Source of the DNA: Cenococcum geophilum 1.58
Lineage: Eukaryota; Ascomycota; Dothideomycetes; Gloniales; Gloniaceae
Length of the DNA stretch: 64,000 bases
Direction of reading: 5' to 3'
Assembly: GCA_001692895.1 (NCBI GenBank)
Contig: KV748183.1
Span: forward strand, 2,232,001-2,296,000
A program made the position numbers and the translations under genes. Shown here one piece after another: positions 11,381 through 22,352 of the stretch. The first letter of the stretch is position 1; each line of letters starts with the position of its first letter. The notes under the pieces were generated by a model that saw only the letters and a program-made list of their open reading frames with translations, did not search any database and was not told the origin of the DNA.

Positions 11381-14300
11381 CTATGACCAGGCCAAGGCGA
11401 ACAACAGCTTCAAGACCAGAACGGGACATTGATTTCCAGTATCTGGATAACATACGCAGATGAGAGCCAGATAATCGGATTGATCCTGACAGTGCACCAT
11501 ACGACTCTTTAAGCCGAAAAGAGCCTTGTTGTGGCAGTTGTCAGACGCCACCGCCGTGTAGGGGAATTGCGCATCTTTCTTATATGGAGAAGCCATTGAT
11601 TCCGCAACACATGGGCTGTTCGAATGAACAGTTCCGTGCGACGTAGAAGTAGATATAGTCAAAATCGGCACCTTCAGGACCGGCACCTCCAGGACAGGAT
11701 GATCTTCTATCGAATTATCAGTGCACACGAACAGAACTATTACCTCGGTGATAGCCTCGTCTTCCAGTGGATCGTGTAGCTTTTGGAACAAGCACACATC
11801 CAATAACTCTGTGGAGTTGTGCCTTAGGAGGTCATTCCAAATACCAGCCATCTTTTCACCAGCAAAGAGCTCACTGACAGTCCGACGAGAGAAGTGAAGC
11901 GTAACCCTATTGAAGGAAACAGGGCCATCTTGGATCTCTACAGCCTTGAGAGAGCCAAGCTGTGGTTCAGCAGGGGCTCGAATTCTACGATCCATACAAG
12001 GTTCCGGTAATCCTCGGGGTATCATAATGAGCGGAAAGCATCCCGGTATACTCAGATCGCCCTTATTGTACCATTTTTTGCTGATAGATACCATGTGTTT
12101 CTGGAGGACACCTTGCAAGCTGTCTAAAATACTGCTGAAGTTAGGTGAAGGTTCCACTACAATTTCATCAATTGTGTTCATCCGCAGGAAATCTCCAGAT
12201 GAATTCTCAACGATTTCATCGATCAACAGCCTCAGGAGATATTGAGACGCACGGTTTGATGAAATAAGGGACATATTTGTGGAATGCGACATGATTTTGT
12301 CGTAAACGTATTTCGCAATATCAGGCCTGTTATGTTCATGCAGCCTGATCGTGCTCATTACTCCGGTTTCGATTCCGGTTTCAGAGAGAGATCGGCTTGA
12401 AAAACAAGCCTTTATGCGCATACCTATGCTCTCGTGTTTCACAAGGGTACGAATGAAGTTCAACACTTCTCGGATAGAGCCATCGCAATTATCAACGCCA
12501 TCGATAAATAGGTAGATACTGCTTGGAATGACTGTATGGTCCATTATTTCCAGCAATGCCTCCCAAAGAACAGTTTCTGAGCATTCGAATTTCAGGCCAG
12601 GGGCTTTTTGTTGCAGAGATTTCCACTGCCTTGGAAAGGCTACCGGAATGAGGTCTCGAAAGTCTTCGAGTATCTGCAAAATTATCGCTCTGAGCAAGCC
12701 AACCACAGATATTTGAGAAGTCTCTGTGTTGCGAGAAATGAAGATTCCCACTATAGAACAGTTTCCGAGCGATTTGCGCGCTCTCAGGTTGTCTACGAGA
12801 TACTTCATCAATGTTGACTTCCCAGATCCGGGTTTTCCGGAAATCCAGAATATTCTCCTGTCTTGCTGCAACCAATCCGAGAATCTAGAATTCTCAAATA
12901 TCCAGGAGCAGGTGCCCATCTGGTTCTTCATAACAGCTTCGCAACCATATCCCATACTTTTTAATCGGAGACAGTTCAGGATGACTAAGCACGTCAGTGT
13001 ACAATTAGGAAAGTTCAGAGATGAACAAACCGTCTCTTTTTTGGTTTTGCAATACAACAGCTCTGTTGACTAATTCGAAGATGTGACATGCCACCCGCTC
13101 GAAATGGATTGACCGTGGATCCGTAAATTTGCACAGATATATATGGTTTTCTATTAAGTAAGATGATGTCTAGATAGGATAATGACGCAATACGTACCTG
13201 GGATACCAAAAGATGTTGTGTTCAAACCCTCCATACGGCCAGAGGATTCAGGAATGACCTTTAAGATATCAACTCTAACTCAAACAATACTATACGTCAT
13301 TTAACTTACGATCCCCGAATGATTTATTGGTTGCTCCTCAAATATAGATACAAGAAGCATATCCGCGGAAATAGATCTGAATGACTTGCTCTGAGTTACA
13401 AGTGCATTCTGATTGCCGGAGATAATATGCCACAAATTGTTGTGGGTCTGCTTAAAAACGGTATTCGCAACATTTGCCACGAGTTGAGAAAGACTAGCAG
13501 AAGAGCTGTCGCGATGAGGAGTGCCGAAGAATATAATCCCAGAGGTGCAGGCATAAATACCCCCAAAGTTACCACCCTGCTCATTGAATTTCTGCGCTTG
13601 TAGAAGTGCCTTTCCTGTAGTTAGTTAATTCGATCAAAGAGGCTCTGCGAGGATAACGTTACCTGCTTGACGACCAGCCCACCTAGGCTATGACATACAA
13701 ACACAACTGGCCGCTGTCTCTCAATCACGTTACGCCTTTTCATCTCGATGTCTTTTAGGAGAGTCTCGGCCAGTAATAATAAGCCATTTTGGTTTGCGTA
13801 GGAAGTCGAGTCATAACCCCACTACGGGGTTCAAAAGATCATTAGACCCACCACTTGGATCCTATATTATAAACATTGAAACTTACAGTCATGATTCTGG
13901 CGCAGTTTTCCATCCAATCTGGAAGTAAATCTCTCGGCCAGCAAATCCCACTTCTATTCCAGGTCTTGATAGATCCTCCTCCCAACCCATGCACAAAAAT
14001 AATGCTGTCATCAAGTGAATATTGGGATAACGGCTAGTGCATGTAAAATGTGCAGAAAGAGGAAAGCTTACTCTGCCTTTACTAAGGGACCGCCCTCCGC
14101 TAGAATACGCATTCCAATGTCCCGAGCCTGATTCTCAATTTCCAGGCTTTTCAGCATTTGCTTGAGTGGGAAAAGAACGTCATTGTAAAAAGCCCACTGA
14201 AACCTCGTCTGCAGCAAATCATCACCAGACCCAAGTCTCCCTTGCAGGCAGCTTTGGACTATCTTTTGATAACTTGGTCCAAGAGGGGGAATTCTGCTAG

Positions 14301-15974
14301 ATAACCTTAGGACGGCTGTGAAGTCGTCCATATCTTGTTCTTCCTTGAGCCACTGTAACGGTCTCGAGTATGCCAACTCAATTAGAGCAACGCCAAGTTT
14401 GAAGAGCGTCGTATTACCAGAACCGTTTCCCTCATTTCCTCCCGCCATTGTGCCCACGGATGGCCAATTTTCCGCTCTAGAGCATCTTAATTTCACGTCA
14501 AGATGAAGAGTTTCAAGCGCCTCTTCTGAATATAAATCTGCTGCGTTGCAAAAGCAAACATCCTCAATCCCCCATTCGTTACTTAGCCACGGCGTAGAGT
14601 GGAATTGAAGCACTGCACTTGCTAGCCGATAAGCAACTCCAAGCTGGAACTCAATACTCATTTTCTGTGACGGCTTCCGCAAGAGTTCTGCAAGGGAGAC
14701 GCTGGTTATCTCTACAAAGCTGCCATCAATCTTGTGAATCGCCACATCGTCGCGGTACGAACTAGGGTGAACGAATGTCTTACAGATTCCTCTGCGCGCG
14801 AGAGAAGACTGATCCAGTTCCATACTCCACGGAAATATCGGCCTTGTCTTTGAACTCGGGCGTGCTCCTAACCACGTTGCACATATCGACTCGAAGGTAG
14901 CCATTTCAGGAACTCTTTTGAGCAGATGTGTTGAGAGTCGCCCGCAGGCTCTTCTTTTATTTACTCTGAGGTTAGGGAATCGAGTGACAGGTCTGAAATT
15001 CTTGGTAGTATTAAGAAAGTCTGACCGAATTGAGCGATATGTAGGAGTGCTAGGAGGTCCTTTCTGCGAGTTATTGACAATATCTCGATTGGCGGATCCA
15101 TAGATTGGTTCAGTAGATGTTGAAATTATGGAACCGCCATAATCGGCCACAACCGCTTCCACATAGTTCCAGGCTGACAAGGCGTTGGTTGGTGTGGTCC
15201 GCTCAACATCTTCCGGTGAAATGATGAGAGTCAGGCGAACACTTTCCCCATTCTTAACCTCAACATTTAAAGAGAGCTTCGCGGTGTGCTGGTGCTGGCA
15301 CGCAAATGAACATTTTCCACACAGAGCCACATAAGCTTTTGTGGCAGCACGGCTGATTGCGCCATAATTTTCCAGTAATGCATAGTTTGGCTCATTCCAC
15401 TCAAGCCATTGTAGAGAGGTGAGTTGATCATGTTGAAGCGCTGACCGCAAAACAGAAAGCTGAAAGTTGAAATCTTGCAAGCTCGATACGGTCTTTTCAC
15501 AAAGACTCTTACTGAAGTTGATCTCCGTGGAATGTGCTTGCGGGTAGGCAATTTCACCAAATGATTGGTCCTAAATGCTGTTATAATCTCGTCTAGTAGT
15601 AGAGCTCAAAAACTGACTTTGGACACCGATGCGAAACACTCTTCGAAATTTCTTAGATCCTCCTGCATCCTAACAAGAATCTGAATGCTTTCATCACTCT
15701 TTCGGCCTAGAAGCTGACTGCTTCTGGAGTTGAGGCTAGCATCAGACCAAAGGCTCCCTTCCAGATCCTCCAATATGATTTCTTCGTCCTCATCCAACTG
15801 CATCAAGAATCGAAAACCATCTCTGAGAACCAGAGTTTCAGTATCCAACTGTAGGCCCAAGAAACTCAATTCTTTCGAGTAGTGTCGCATGATATGAAAC
15901 TTCTCATTGATCTTCCCTAATGTCTTTAATATTTGGTTGAGTATCGCAACCACGGATACTCCATCCGCAGACAT
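11381..15974 (-). CDS. NLR-like protein: DUF7580 - lipase (alpha/beta-hydrolase) - NACHT
   Basis: Minus-strand gene of eight exons: 15974-15618, 15570-14072, 14004-13887, 13821-13663, 13609-13310, 13258-13198, 13150-13031, 12984-11381. All introns are GT-AG, 46-67 bp. Coding length is 4218 nt (1405 residues). Residues 1-~615 resemble the fungal DUF7580 family (HSTPWL at 443-448; LFKLGVALIELA at 508-519), a pseudokinase-like region whose function is unknown. Residues 619-~870 form a lipase-like hydrolase of the kind found in fungal SesB/NLR proteins: oxyanion-side VHGLGGG (from 623), nucleophile elbow HSLGG (Ser703), FFGTPH (738-743) and a candidate catalytic His834. A NACHT NTPase follows: Walker A GKPGSGKST (922-929), Walker B-like IDGVDNCD (1032-1039). 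No ankyrin, WD40 or TPR repeats follow, so the sensor end is absent or unrecognised. The likely role is non-self recognition or programmed cell death, by analogy only. The 3' end of exon 8 is the least certain part. A two-gene reading (a 619-residue DUF7580 protein plus a separate lipase-NACHT) is possible. Confidence 0.75.
14005..14071 (-). promoter_or_regulatory. Intron whose donor site overlaps a stop codon (possible splice switch)
   Basis: At the end of the DUF7580 exon the bases read GCA GAG TAA GC. Unspliced, GAG-TAA ends the protein at residue 619. Spliced at GA|GTAAGC, with acceptor GATGACAG|C, the stop disappears and the frame runs on as KADIIFVHGLGGG into the lipase. The joined sequence looks like the usual start of a fungal lipase-NLR module (a short linker, then DIIFVHGL), which supports the splice. 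Upstream of the lipase exon there is no in-frame ATG before a stop, so a separate lipase gene would need some other first exon. Confidence 0.65.
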
Positions 15975-16170
15975 TGTAGCTGTGTGCTGAACGGTTTAAT
16001 CGACAAGTCTAACACACAATAGAGGGCTCGGAGTCTTGTACATGTTGCGTGAATCATAATTCAAAAGTCGTTTGATTCCAGGCGCTATTGTCCAGGCGAG
16101 GCTTCCAAGCAAGGCGGATCCTGCGCCTGAAAACGCCCTGTTTATAAAATTCGAGGATCGCGAGGCACAC
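15975..16170 (-). promoter_or_regulatory. Remaining 5' flank of the NLR-like gene
   Basis: Only 196 bases of host DNA separate the start codon from the copia element. A TATA-like ATTTTATAAACAG (minus strand, about 16138-16150) lies about 165 bases upstream of the ATG. Before the copia insertion this flank joined 21842-22352, making one ~0.7-kb divergent promoter with the zinc-finger gene. Confidence 0.35.
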
Positions 16171-16311
16171 TGTTAAAGTGGGTTCCAGTTAGCGTGTATT
16201 GCTTCTTGTCGGGTGGAACCTCTAACACTCTTCTATATAATTGTCGCTTCCCCACCCTCTTAGAAATATATGCTCAATAAAAATAATCATCAAACTATAC
16301 CTATTTTAACA
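16171..16311 (+). repeat. 5' LTR of the copia element
   Basis: 141 bases, TGTTAAAGTGGG...TATTTTAACA, with a TATATAA box at about 16233 and an AATAAA signal near 16275. The perfect TGTTA/TAACA ends are retained. Confidence 0.92.
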
Positions 16312-16324
16312 GGTTATAAGCCCG
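16312..16324 (+). other. Probable primer-binding site for initiator tRNA-Met (anticodon arm)
   Basis: GGTTATAAGCCCG directly abuts the 5' LTR. It is close to the complement of the initiator tRNA-Met anticodon loop (...CCCATAACC... or CTCATAACC), one base off in a way RIP would produce. Copia elements are known to prime from an internal fragment of this tRNA rather than its 3' end. Confidence 0.55.
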
Positions 16325-16373
16325 AAGACGCTTCTATTACGTAGCGACCTATATACTACGTCTTAAGATACAC

Positions 16374-16665
16374 CTTAGACATACGCACTCTAGACATTTT
16401 AGACATACGCACTCCAGACACTTTACACTCTAGACACTTTGGATATACGCACTCTAGACTTTTCAGATATACGCACTCCAGATACTTTACACTCTAGACA
16501 CTTCGGACATACGCACTCTAGACATTTTAGACATGCGCACTCTAGACACTTTACACTCTAGACATTTCGGACATACGTACTCTAGACACCTTAGATATAC
16601 GCACTCTAAATATTTCGGACATTCAGATATGCGCACTCTAACTTGGATATACGCACTCCAGAAAT
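16374..16665 (+). repeat. Minisatellite in the copia leader
   Basis: About a dozen imperfect units built from GACATACGCACTCTAGACA with TTT/TTC spacers run across nearly 300 bases between the primer-binding site and gag. Variants differ mainly by C/T. Spacing is too short and irregular, with no distinct spacers, for a CRISPR array. Confidence 0.85.
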
Positions 16666-19600
16666 TTTAAATATCCTATTAATCGAGATCGGCTTTTCTT
16701 ACTATATCTCAGTTATCTGTTACTATCTATTAACCTTAAATTAGGTTTTCTATTAATGTCTCAGTTGCCTATTACTATCACTATTCCTAGTACCATTATT
16801 ATTATCATTATTATTGTCATTAGTCGTTAAATCCTTAGCACTATACTAAATACTAAAAAGGTAATAGTACACAAGCCAAAGAATATTATTTCCCACCTTT
16901 TTACTAAAACACTTACTTCTCTCTTACAAGTTATTATAGCAATTAAATACTCTAAGTCTAATATTAATCTCTCTAATATTTAGATACTTAAAAGCCCTAC
17001 AGACCATAAGAAGTAGAAGAAAGGTACTAGGCAGTAGCTAATCAAGAATAACTTTAATTTAGACGCTCCAGTTAACCCAGGAGCCGGACCAGCCATAAAC
17101 TAACCTTAGATTAAGAGAGACGCTTACAATAAACTTGTTAAAACTTATTAGGCGGATCTTAAAGCTTAGAAGAGAAAGCAACTTAAGGAAGTAAACTACA
17201 TCTCTATAACCTATAGCACTCGCGAACAGAACCTTATTAAAGACTGTATCAAAATTAAGGATATAATAGAAATCTTACACGCGGAATTTAAGCTAAAAGG
17301 AGACGCAATATATACTAAAATATGCGCCAAATAGCAAAACCTTACTCTCGCAAACTATAAGAACGTTAAAGAATACATTATTAAATTTGAGGAGATATAC
17401 TTAGACCTTAAGACCCAAAACCACACTATAGACCGAATAGACCTACTCTCTAAGTTTATTAATAGTCTCAGTCCTACTTTTAACGGCTGGCAAGAATCGT
17501 TCTACCTTATACACTCCCTTACTAATAAGACCCTTACTCTCTTAAAAGTTCAGGGCCTTACCTATATATAAGAGCAACTTATACTCTAAAGTTAACTAGT
17601 AGCTTTCCAAGCACACATAAATTAAGCCTCTTACCGCTAGCAGCACTATAATTAGTAAGGCCAACAATAATATAATAGACCGTATTATAGGCCATACAAA
17701 CGCGCTAGCTACTAGGAAGACAGATACTAGATCCTTTAACCCCACTTAAAGGAGATCTAGCGAAAGGAAAACCCTAAGAAAGCCGCAGAGATAGATACGC
17801 GCTCTGCTTATAGAAGGGACTTCAGAAAATAATAAAAAGCCTATTAGAGTAACTCCTTATTAGAATCTGTATTATTACCTATAGCACCATTAGCAATAAC
17901 AACAAATAGCAAGCCTCTTACTAAGTTAAGGCAATATACAAAAATGGCTATTTAATTAACTATAGTCTAGCAACAAATAAGGTGGCTATAAAAGCTTTAA
18001 CTCTATAGCAAGCTAACTAGGCTATAATTACACCTTAATAATCGTGGCCGAAACTCCCATATTTCTGATTATATCAGACATTCTTCACCATAGATCCATC
18101 TACTCTTATATTATCTTTTATTTATTCCCTTCGGACTCTTTACAGCCGGCATACTATTCTTCTTTTATAGTCTTTTACTGCTTATACAAATCGCCCTTTA
18201 ACCTTTACTATTAGCATAGAAACTATTAGCCTACGTACACAACCTATAGAAGAACTTACGCTACTTTACACGTAACCTACTTCGCCGACTATACCTTATT
18301 ACCTATCGGTGGCGGGTTCCCTATATTATTCGCATTCCTCCTTACTCCTACACCTCTAAGCTTACTAGACAACTTTATTTTATAGCCAAACTAAATATTA
18401 ACCTCTCCTCTACAATTATTATTAATACTAGGTATACTTAGCATATATTTTAGTTAAGAGAGCTATTTATTACCTATTAAGATCTTCAAGCTAATAAGAA
18501 GATTATTATCTCCGGAATTGGAGAAACGTGTCTCCAGTTAATAGGAAAGGGAGATATATACCTAAAACTCACAGTTCTAGGAGTTAAGAGAGAGCTTATT
18601 CTCACTAACGTCCTTTACATCCCTAATTTACAAGCCAACCTAGTATCTAGTTTACAGCTTATCAATAATTAAGTTTATCTTCATCTATCTAACCTTAGAT
18701 GCGATTTTCTCTACAACTCAAAGCTTATAGCTTACGCGTTTCGCAAGTCCGGCCTCTTCTTTCTCCACACTTAGGCCAACCATTAAGAAGGGCTTATAGC
18801 CTTTGCAGTTAGCTATTAAACCAGCCATATATTATATAGCAGCTCACAAAACCTAGCCAAGAGGTTATAGCACGAAAGGCTCGGTCATATTAGCCCCTAG
18901 AACTTACGAAAGCTCTAAAGAATGTTAAAAGGGATAGACCTTACTTACTCACCAGACCTTTATAACTATACCTGCGAAGCCTACCTACGTGGCAGAATAC
19001 ACAATGTCATATATTGGGATTCTCTTATTAACCACAATACCAAGCCTCACGAAGTCATATTCTCTGATATCAAAGGACCTATAAAAGTAGCTAGCTATAA
19101 TAGATTAAGATATTTCGTTACTTTCCAAGATAGAGTTAATAAAATAAGCGAAGTTTACCTAATAAAGTATAAGGCTGAAGTCCCGTTTTATTTTCAATAA
19201 TATTAAGCAAAGGTTAAACAATGAGGAAGTCTTATCTTACGGCTATATAGTAATAGCGGAGGAGAATATCTTAGATATACTTTTCAGCTAAAACTTGCGA
19301 ATAAGGGAATTTAGTTCTTATACTTAACCCTAAAGAGTTAACAACAAAATAGAGCCTTAAAACGACTTAATCGCACAATATATAACTAAGCCTTTACCTT
19401 TATAAATAATTGCTTACTTCCTAAGAACTTCTAGCTAGAAGCAGTTAAGCACGCTAACTTTATATAAAATATCCTCCCTATTAAATCGTTAGAAATATAG
19501 ACCCCCTACAAAATAGAGCAAGGCGAAGTCTTTAATTACTCCTAAATTCGCACCTTTAGGTGCGATATCTGGTACAGGGCCAGCAGTTAAAAGAAGTTCA

Positions 19601-21700
19601 GCTCTTATATAGATAAGAAGGCAAAATCAGGGAACCTTATTGGCTTTAAGGGTAAACATATCATTTGAATTTAAGATAAAGAGATAGGACGGCTTATATA
19701 TGCCTTAGCTGTCCACTTCTAAGAGACTATTTTAACAGTTCCCGGTAGCAATAAGCGTCGAATTTAAGAATAACATATTAAATACAACTCCAATACTCTA
19801 GATATCAATACTTAGTTTAAGGGAGAAGAAGCTCCACCTAATTACGCTACCTAACGTAAACAGCATTAAGAAAAGAAACAGCTCCTTAAAAAAGCTTGAA
19901 AATTAAAGCGCCTTACCACTAATAAGACACCCCTACGGAAGTTAAAACGTCTGGCAGCTACTAATGGGCCTTAACTACCTCTTAAGTATCGCAATTCTGT
20001 CGACATCAGAGAAAACCCGCCTATTACAGCATTCTTAGCGCTTGCCCACTTCTTAACCCCTTCCTTTAAACACCTCTACGCTATACTTAGCAACTCCCCT
20101 ATAGCTAAACCTTACGAGCTAAGGTCATAGAAATAATCTACCCTTAACGTTAATAATAACAAATAGTACTCCGCTAGCAAAGACGAAATCAGCTCTTATA
20201 AAGCAAATAATACCTAGACACTTATTAACCAACCTCTTAATTATAAAGTTCTTAACGCCTAATAGGTTTTTAAGCATAAGCGGGATAGTAAAGGAAGGAT
20301 TATACAATATAAGGCAAGGTAGGTAGTAAAGGGTTACAAACAATAAGCTAGGGTTAACTTTAATAAGACCTTCGCGTCCGTTATGAAACCCATAAGCTAT
20401 AAAGCGCTCTTTACTATCGCAGCTGCATAAGACCTTAAGATTAAACAAATAGATGTTAAGACCGCTTTCCTTTACGGAAGCATTAAGGAGGAGATCTACG
20501 TTAATTAACCTAAAGGTTTTAATAATGGAACTGGACGGGTTTATTGTCTAAATAAAGCACTTTATGGTCTTAAACAGTTACCTTAAGTTTGGCATTAAAC
20601 GCTCTTAGAGTTCCTTATAGATGCTAGTTTTAAACCCCTTAACTCTAACTCTTTAGTCTTCGCTAAAGGTTCTATATATATTACAGTCTACGTTAACAAC
20701 CTCCTACTTATTGGACCAGATATTATTAATATTAAGATTATTAAAGCTTAACTTAGCGGACGCTTTAGTATAACCAATCTAGGCCCTATTACTTATTACC
20801 TTAGTATAAAAGTAACTTAAGATTAACAACTCCGTAAACTACGGCTTAGCCAATTCTCTTACCTTAAAGAGGCTATTTATAGCGCTAGTCTTTAGAACTG
20901 TTCCCCTCACCTTACGCCAATAGGAACCTCTTATCTTCAACCAGCGGTAGTAGATTATTAGGCTAACTCTGCGTTTAAGACTTAATACTAATCGCTAGTT
21001 GGCACCCTAATATACGCTATACTCGGTACTTAACCTAATATCGCCTTTGCTGTCTCCCTTATTAGTTACTTTACTTCTAATCCCAATAAGTCTTATATGC
21101 AAGCTATTCTTTAAATACTTTCCTACTTACGCGGCACACTTAACCTCTAACTCATCCTCTAAGGAGAGATATAAGCGCTTCGGGGGTTTACAGACTCTAG
21201 CTAAGCAGATAACTTAAAAACTTAAAGATTAACGTTGGGATTTATATTTAATATTAGAAGCGGTATAATTAGCTAGTCCTTAAAGCGCCAACCTACGGTG
21301 GCACTCTTAACCTATAAAGTAGAGTATATAGCACAGACAGTTACAGCAAAAGAAGCCATTTAGTTACAACAACTCCTTTAAGAACTATCTCTAACTAACG
21401 AATCCCCTTACATAACAATTATTTACGCCGACAATTAAGGTGCTATTACTCTTATAAAAAACCCTAAGTTTCACGCTTAAACTAAGCATATTGCTCTCCA
21501 ACATTACTTTATTCGGGAGAAGGTTATAGACAGAGATATTAAGCTAAAATACATACAAACAAGTTAACAAATGGCTAATAGTTTTACTAAGGCGCTGCCA
21601 AAAGATGCATTCTATGCATTTAAAGATACTTTAGGTTTAGAGAGATATTAACGTCTCTTATAACCTTCATATTGTTACCTATATTCAGCTTAAGGGGGGC

Positions 21701-21841
21701 TATTAAAGTGGGTTCCAGTTAGCGTGTATTGCTTCTTGTCGGGTGGAACCTCTAACACTCTTCTATATAATTGTCGCTTCCCCACCCTCTTAGAAATGTA
21801 TGCTTAATAAAAATAATCATCAAACTATACCTATTTTAACA
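21701..21841 (+). repeat. 3' LTR of the copia element
   Basis: 141 bases starting TATTAAAGTGGG and ending TATTTTAACA. It is nearly identical to the 5' copy at 16171-16311 and is followed by the target duplication CACAC. Confidence 0.92.
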
Positions 21842-22352
21842 CACACTTCACCTAACATACTCCCCAACACATCAGCCTAGAGCCTTGAATTCCTATGGAG
21901 GCAATGCCACTTCTACGCCTGAAAATGCCTGTATTACGAGGGCGACAAGGCGCAGCTCAATTAGCATTCAACGGAGCATGTAGGACTCAAAGGCCTACAT
22001 CAACACCGTGTACGATCTCACAATTACTTCATCTAAAGCAGCCAAAGCAACTCGACAACATATCTCGGAGACGCACTCTTGCTCGAGTTCTGAGACTAAT
22101 TTTAGTTGCCTTTTCCTGGCCTATTCTGGCTCTACAGTATCAATATCTGCAGCCGGGTCATGCGCCTGGGACAATAACCGCCCAGACGTGCTGTAACGGG
22201 CGGAGAGCTCCTCAAATGGTATAACTGGTCGAATCTTCTATCCCAAGTCAAGCAGGACTTACAGAATAGACCAGCACGGTAGTCCAAGGGATTCGAGTTG
22301 CAATTCGCAAAGCTGGCACTAAGGTCAGGCCGTACGCGTCGAGCAAGTGACC
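21842..22352 (+). promoter_or_regulatory. 5' flank/leader of the zinc-finger gene
   Basis: 511 bases of host-like DNA lie between the copia element and the chosen start codon. It contains several upstream ATGs, including one opening a 109-codon frame at 21895 with no recognisable domain. It probably holds the promoter and a long leader; no sharp TATA box was identified. Confidence 0.35.

Larger units (their letters stand above)
16171..21841 (+). mobile_element. Ty1/copia retrotransposon, full length but broken
   Basis: The 5671-bp element is flanked by the 5-bp target duplication CACAC (16166-16170 and 21842-21846). The order of parts is that of copia: 5' LTR, primer-binding site, a repeat-rich leader, gag (about 16860-17900), protease/integrase (about 18400-19700), reverse transcriptase (about 20380-20850), RNase H (about 21190-21640), a polypurine tract TTAAGGGGGG (about 21690-21699) and 3' LTR. 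The interior has the strong RIP-like bias and many breaks. The two 141-bp LTRs differ at only about three sites. It is transcribed in the direction of the zinc-finger gene and splits the shared upstream region of the two host genes. Confidence 0.9.

Noticed and set aside
11910-13073. Several open frames of 60-115 codons on the plus strand
   Set aside because: They lie opposite the NACHT exon, share its coding bias in the wrong strand and contain no recognisable domain.
14068-15974. Separate stand-alone DUF7580 gene as the main model
   Set aside because: The lipase exon has no start codon of its own, and the spliced joint restores frame and a typical linker. It is kept only as the intron-retention product.
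16374-16665. Possible CRISPR array
   Set aside because: The units are contiguous and degenerate, without unique spacers, in a eukaryotic retrotransposon leader.
21895-22224. 109-codon frame upstream of the zinc-finger gene
   Set aside because: No recognisable domain and no plausible splice into the main gene; treated as leader.
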